A stretch of DNA of 8,284 bases, from the NCBI GenBank assembly GCA_003248845.1, contig QFPD01000135.1:1-8284 (forward strand), given 5' to 3'. This stretch comes from Microbacterium sp. GTDB lineage: Bacteria; Actinomycetota; Actinomycetes; Actinomycetales; Microbacteriaceae. This document shows, piece by piece, positions 4,729 through 8,284 of this stretch; position 1 is the stretch's first letter, and each line of letters begins with the position of its first letter. The position numbers were made by a program, and so were the translations under genes. The notes under the pieces are model-generated. The model worked only from the letters and a program-made list of their open reading frames with translations. It was not told the origin of the DNA and did no database searches.

Positions 4729-6258
4729 CTAGGCGGTCACGGTCGCCTGCGGAACACTCTGCACGCCGGGGGAAACCGTCTCGACCGGGCGACGGCGAGC
4801 GAAGCGCTTGAGCGCCACGACCGCGAACGCGGCGACGACGGTGCCCGCGGCGATCGAGAGCAGCCACAGCCAGAAGTTGTCGATCGCGAAGAAGACGAAC
4901 ACGCCGCCGTGCGGCGCCTTGCTCGTCACGCCGAGCGCCATCGAAAGTGCGCCGGTGACGGCACCGCCGAGCATCATCGCGGGGATGACGCAGAAGACAT
5001 CCGCCGCGGCGAACGGGATCGCGCCTTCGGAGATGAACGCCGCGCCGAGCAGCCACGCGGCCTTGCCGTTCTCGCGCTCGGGCTCGGTGAACAGCTTGCG
5101 GTCGATCACCGTCGACGCGAGCGCCATGGCGAGCGGCGGAACCATGCCCGCCGCCATGACGGCGGCCATGATCTCGAGGTAGCGCGTGTCGCCGGCGATG
5201 CCCGCTGCGAGGTTCGCGGTCGCGAAACCGTACGCCACCTTGTTGACGGGGCCGCCGAGGTCGAAGCACATCATGAGGCCGAGGATGATGCCGAGAATGA
5301 TCACACCCGCGCCGGTGAGACCGGACAGCCAGTCGTTCAGCACCTTCGTCAGCCAGGCGATCGGCCCGCCCAGGACGAGAAGCATGAGGCCCGAGGCGAA
5401 CATGGATGCCAGAAGCGGAATGATCACGACCGGCATGAGACCGCGCAGCCAGCGCGGGACGTCGAGGCTGTTCAGCCACCACGCCGCGAGACCGGCGAGC
5501 AGACCGCCGACGATACCGCCCAGGAAGCCCGCACCCATGAAGGCGGCGACGGCACCCGCGACGAAGCCGGGGGCGATGCCCGGTCGATCGGCGAGGCCGT
5601 ACGCGATGTACCCCGCGAGGGCTGGGACGAGGAAGCCGAACGACAGCGCACCGATCTTGAAGAGGACGGCACCCAGGTAGACGATGAGCGAGGTGTCGCC
5701 GAGGTTCCAGAGGGTGGACGCTCCCAGGATCTTGTCGGCGTCGAACGCGATCTCGTAGCCACCGAGGAGGAACCCGAGCGCGATGAGCAGACCACCACCG
5801 GCGACGAACGGGATCATGTAGCTCACGCCCGTGAGGAGTGCCCGCTTGACGGATCCACCGATCGACGTCGAGCCTCCGGCCGCACGTGCGGCCGCGGCGG
5901 TGTCGACGCTCCCCGATACGCGCGGCGCGATGGGATTGCCCACGGCGGAGACGGCTTCGTCGATGAGGAGCTTCGGCTGCTCGATGCCCTTCTTGACCGG
6001 GACGCGCACGACCGGCTTGCCCGCGAAACGCTGCTCGTCGCGCACGTCGACGTCGACGGCGAAGATCACGGCATCCGCGTCGTCGATCACCTGCTGCGGG
6101 AGAGCCTTGTATCCCGACGAGCCCTGGGGCTCGACGACGAGGTCCACGCCGAGTTCCTTGCCCGCGGCCGTCAGTGCGTCGGCGGCCATGAACGTGTGCG
6201 CGATTCCCGTCGCGCAGGCCGTCACGGCGACGATCTTGGCCGGGTGGCCGTCCACCAC
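4729..6258 (-). CDS. PTS fructose permease, EIIB and EIIC domains (separated from EIIA by a frame break)
   Basis: This frame encodes the EIIB-EIIC part of the fructose permease (FruA/PtsF type), which imports fructose across the membrane while phosphorylating it at C1. Counting from GTG 6258, EIIB covers about 7-101, with the phosphocysteine C15 in AVTACATGIAHTFMAADAL and the conserved VEPQGSSGYKALP. An Ala/Gly-rich linker follows. EIIC covers about 138-490 with roughly 8-10 membrane helices, the motifs ISEGAIPFAAAD (409-420), FDLGGPVNKVAYGFA (about 332-346) and APHGGVFVFFAIDN. The usual actinobacterial protein is one EIIABC chain. Here the frame meets the EIIA frame out of register at about 6276, and the open frame further upstream is not protein-like. 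GTG 6258 is a nominal start without an SD. It may be expressed separately, be the 3' half of a pseudogene, or be intact if the sequence is in error. Confidence 0.85.
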   Translation of the reverse strand: MVDGHPAKIVAVTACATGIAHTFMAADALTAAGKELGVDLVVEPQGSSGYKALPQQVIDDADAVIFAVDVDVRDEQRFAGKPVVRVPVKKGIEQPKLLIDEAVSAVGNPIAPRVSGSVDTAAAARAAGGSTSIGGSVKRALLTGVSYMIPFVAGGGLLIALGFLLGGYEIAFDADKILGASTLWNLGDTSLIVYLGAVLFKIGALSFGFLVPALAGYIAYGLADRPGIAPGFVAGAVAAFMGAGFLGGIVGGLLAGLAAWWLNSLDVPRWLRGLMPVVIIPLLASMFASGLMLLVLGGPIAWLTKVLNDWLSGLTGAGVIILGIILGLMMCFDLGGPVNKVAYGFATANLAAGIAGDTRYLEIMAAVMAAGMVPPLAMALASTVIDRKLFTEPERENGKAAWLLGAAFISEGAIPFAAADVFCVIPAMMLGGAVTGALSMALGVTSKAPHGGVFVFFAIDNFWLWLLSIAAGTVVAAFAVVALKRFARRRPVETVSPGVQSVPQATVTA

Positions 6259-6635
6259 GAGCGTCGTGCTGGACCGCGCGCGAGGCGGGACAGGACCGCC
6301 AGGTGCTCCTCGGCGGCCGTGTCGGGCGCGGCGATGAGGAACACGAGGTCGGCGGGGCCGTCCTCCGCGCCGAAGTCCACGCCCGGATTCAGGCGCGCGA
6401 AGGCGAGCGTCGCTTCGCGGACGGCGGGGCTCTTCGCGTGCGGGATGGCGATGCCGCCCGGAAGCCCCGTCTCGTCGGTCTGCTCGCGCTTCCACGCGTC
6501 AGCGGCGAGTCCCGCCGCGTCGCTCGCGCGCCCGGAGGCGGCCACGCGCGCCGCGAGCGCGTCGATGACCGCCCGCTTGTCGGTGCCCAGCGGCTCGTCG
6601 AGGCTGACGAGCGCCGGAGTGATGATCTCGGACAC
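6222..6635 (-). CDS. PTS fructose EIIA domain, truncated 5' part of the permease gene
   Basis: This reading frame gives 137 residues, of which 1-120 are a PTS EIIA-2 (fructose/mannitol type) domain that receives phosphate from HPr. It opens with SEIITPALVSLDEPLGTDKRAVIDALA; the active histidine is H66 in GGIAIPHAKS, and GADLVFLIAAP-like and EEHLAVLSRLAR blocks follow. GTG 6635 is the start, with GGAGG 5 nt upstream (6641-6645). After R120 the frame runs into 17 residues of unrelated sequence and stops, because the EIIB frame takes over out of register near 6276. The family normally has some 25-30 more residues of EIIA plus a linker before EIIB. Both are lacking, so this looks like a deletion or short indel, not just a split. 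EIIA activity is doubtful as drawn. It follows fruK by 32 nt in the same operon. Confidence 0.8.
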   Translation of the reverse strand: MSEIITPALVSLDEPLGTDKRAVIDALAARVAASGRASDAAGLAADAWKREQTDETGLPGGIAIPHAKSPAVREATLAFARLNPGVDFGAEDGPADLVFLIAAPDTAAEEHLAVLSRLARGPARRSWWTATRPRSSP

Positions 6636-6667
6636 GATGACCTCCAGTGGTCTCTCGATGGGGTGTG

Positions 6668-7612
6668 TCAGGGGATGGTCCTCACCGGCACGTCGCCGGG
6701 GAGGAGGTCTGCAGGGGTCGGCGCCTGGGTGCCCGGGAGGGCCGCGGCGGCGGATCCGTAACGGATGCCGCTGCGCAGGCACTCCTGCGCGTCGGCACCG
6801 TGGGATTCGGCGAGAAGAAAGCCCGCGAGGGAACTGTCGCCCGCGCCGACGGTGCTGCGGACGCGTGTCGGCGGGGGCGTGCCATGCCAGGCGCCCTGCG
6901 CAGTGACCAGCACCGCCCCCGCGCCCCCGAGCGTCACGAACGCGGATGCGACGCGGGTGGGAACGAGGCGCGCCGCGATCGCGGCGACCTGTTCGGGAAG
7001 CGGCGCGTCGGGATCGAGCTCGACACCGGCGAGCTCGGCGAGCTCCTCCTCGTTGGGCTTGATGAGGTCCGGCGCACCGGACGCCACGACGGCGCGTAGC
7101 GCCGGCCCCGACGCGTCGACGGCGATGCGCGGGGCGTCGGCAAGCGACGCGCGCACCGCACGGATGACGTGGACGTAGAAGTCCTCCGCGAAACCGGGCG
7201 GCAGCGACCCAGCGAGCACGAGCCAGCGCGCGCCCATGGATGCCTCGACAACCGCCTCGATGAGAGCCTCGGCATCCTGCGGAGCGCGTCCCACACCCGG
7301 CAGGTTCACTTTGGTGGTGAGCCCGTCGGGGTCGGCGATCGTGAGATTCGCTCGCGCCGCTCCCCGCACGGCGACCGGCACCGTGTCGACGCCCGCCGTT
7401 CGGAGTGCTTCTCCGAAGGAGTCGGTGGGGTCGAGGGGCAGGATGGCACGGCTGTCGAGCCCGGACCCCTGGAGTACGCGGGTGACGTTGATCCCCTTGC
7501 CCCCGGCATCCTCGCGGACGGTGAGAGCCGTCTGTACGGCGCCCGGGCGAAGCGGTTCATCGAGGATGATCGTCCGATCGAGGGACGGGTTCGCGGTGAG
7601 CGTGACGATCAC
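6668..7612 (-). CDS. fruK: 1-phosphofructokinase FruK
   Basis: The 314-residue enzyme is a PfkB (ribokinase-like) sugar kinase that phosphorylates fructose-1-phosphate, the product of the fructose PTS, to fructose-1,6-bisphosphate with ATP. Visible motifs are the N-terminal TANPSLDRT typical of the 1-phosphofructokinase/tagatose-6-phosphate kinase group, the substrate-binding GGKGINV at 37-43, LAGSLPPG, KPNEEELAEL, and the PfkB signature STVGAGDSSLAGF with catalytic D259 in GAGD. Length is usual. The start codon is GTG 7612, overlapping the TGA of the upstream regulator gene (GTGA), with GGAGG 9 nt before it inside that gene, so translation is coupled to the regulator. The permease follows 32 nt downstream. 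Confidence 0.96.
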   Translation of the reverse strand: MIVTLTANPSLDRTIILDEPLRPGAVQTALTVREDAGGKGINVTRVLQGSGLDSRAILPLDPTDSFGEALRTAGVDTVPVAVRGAARANLTIADPDGLTTKVNLPGVGRAPQDAEALIEAVVEASMGARWLVLAGSLPPGFAEDFYVHVIRAVRASLADAPRIAVDASGPALRAVVASGAPDLIKPNEEELAELAGVELDPDAPLPEQVAAIAARLVPTRVASAFVTLGGAGAVLVTAQGAWHGTPPPTRVRSTVGAGDSSLAGFLLAESHGADAQECLRSGIRYGSAAAALPGTQAPTPADLLPGDVPVRTIP

Positions 7613-8284
7613 GGCGTCCAGACCTCCGCGTCCGCATCGGCCAGTGCGGCGGAGAGCTCACCGCTCGGAGCGGCGTCGGCGACGAGGATGTCGACATCAT
7701 CGAGCCCGCCGAAGGAGATGAGGAGCTCGGCGTCGAACTTCTCGGCATCGCACGCGACGATGGTGCGCCGCGCCGCAGCGATGACGGCGCGCTTCACGGC
7801 GGCCTCGTCGGGGTCGGGGGTACTGAGACCGAACGACGCGGACACGCCGTTCGTCCCGATGAACGCGAGGTCCGGTCGCAGGCGCGAGATCGCATCGACG
7901 GTCTGCGCGCCCACAGCGGCGGCTGTCAGTCCACGCACGCGGCCGCCGATCGCCGTGAGGTTGAGTCCGGAAGCTCCGGCGAGCAAGTGCGCGATGGTCA
8001 TCGAGTGCGTGACGACTTCGATCGGAGGGAGACCCGCGGGACGCTGCGCCAGGAGCGTCGCAATTTCCGCAGTCGTCGTGCCGGCGTCGAGGTACACGGA
8101 TCCCTCGAAGTCTGCGGAGAGGGCGTCGACGGCGCGGCGCGCGATGGCGAGCTTGGCGTCGCTGCGACGACTCGCACGCTCGGTGAGCGAACGCTCCGCC
8201 GTGCTCACTCGACTGTGGGCGACTGCTCCCCCGTGGACGCGGCGGACGAGACCTCGGGTCTCGAGCTGGTCGAGGTCGCGACGG
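7609..8284 (-). CDS. DeoR-family transcriptional regulator of the fructose operon, 5' end outside window
   Basis: The visible 224 C-terminal residues are a DeoR-type regulator. The stretch at the window edge, RRDLDQLETRGLVRRVHGGA, is the end of the DeoR helix-turn-helix recognition helix and wing, and VYLDAGTTTAEIATLL opens the DeoRC sugar-phosphate-binding domain. IGTNGVSASFGLSTPDPDEAAVKRAVIAAARR and the closing DDVDILVADA also match the family. GTG 8208 is not the start, because the HTH continues in frame upstream to the edge, so some 35-40 N-terminal residues are missing. Its position before fruK and the permease makes it a FruR-type regulator, probably responding to fructose-1-phosphate or fructose-1,6-bisphosphate. 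Effector and operator cannot be seen. Its stop overlaps the fruK start by 4 nt. Confidence 0.92.
   Translation of the reverse strand, partial: RRDLDQLETRGLVRRVHGGAVAHSRVSTAERSLTERASRRSDAKLAIARRAVDALSADFEGSVYLDAGTTTAEIATLLAQRPAGLPPIEVVTHSMTIAHLLAGASGLNLTAIGGRVRGLTAAAVGAQTVDAISRLRPDLAFIGTNGVSASFGLSTPDPDEAAVKRAVIAAARRTIVACDAEKFDAELLISFGGLDDVDILVADAAPSGELSAALADADAEVWTP

Noticed and set aside
4717..4729. Small inverted repeat GTCTC-TTC-GAGAC between the permease and ptsH
   Set aside because: Five base pairs with a 3-nt loop and no U-tract, too weak for a terminator and compatible with read-through into ptsH.
6262..6290. Programmed ribosomal frameshift joining EIIA to EIIB
   Set aside because: There is no X-XXY-YYZ slippery heptamer or strong downstream structure, and the missing EIIA C-terminus would remain unexplained.
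4432..6906. An 824-codon open frame on the plus strand opposite ptsH and the permease
   Set aside because: The same antisense shadow effect: charged low-complexity sequence covering the ends of several real genes.

Overview
The window looks like chromosome of a high-GC Gram-positive actinobacterium, most likely Microbacteriaceae and probably Microbacterium or a close relative. The evidence is the strong G+C bias at third codon positions, the LeuC, TerC and HPr protein sequences, an ECF sigma factor paired with a DUF4349 membrane protein, and a fructose phosphotransferase (PTS) cluster in the actinobacterial order fruR-fruK-fruA-ptsH. The assignment rests on recognition only. I see no insertion sequence, prophage gene, CRISPR array or plasmid function.

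Left part (1-1805), minus strand: the 5' end of leuC (leucine biosynthesis) runs off the left edge. It is preceded by a leader with an apparently leaderless 16-codon ORF holding three consecutive Leu codons, followed by an 11-bp perfect hairpin, which is the layout of a leucine attenuator. Upstream of that is a terC/alx-type membrane protein gene. Its 5' UTR carries a yybP-ykoY-type manganese riboswitch with a visible way of sequestering the Shine-Dalgarno (SD) sequence. Two unrelated cis-acting leader RNAs therefore lie within about 1.3 kb.

Middle part (1806-4402): on the plus strand an ECF sigma factor overlaps by 4 nt a DUF4349 protein that is probably its membrane-bound partner. The pair ends at a strong hairpin shared with a convergent tRNA-Glu(CUC) gene. 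A divergent metallo-beta-lactamase-fold hydrolase gene follows and ends at a 17-bp inverted repeat facing ptsH.

Right part (4403-8284), minus strand: a fructose PTS operon runs in transcription order from a DeoR-family regulator (5' end outside the window) through fruK (1-phosphofructokinase) and the fructose permease (EIIA, then EIIBC) to ptsH (HPr). Together these genes take up fructose as fructose-1-phosphate, phosphorylate it to fructose-1,6-bisphosphate and sense the intermediate. The permease reading frame is broken between EIIA and EIIB at a CGCGCGCG run, and the C-terminal end of EIIA plus the usual linker are missing. This is either a real lesion or split, or a sequence error.

The best candidates for something little described are the leuC leader and its leader peptide, then the broken permease junction. 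The riboswitch is a known class but its switching mechanism can be read unusually clearly here.
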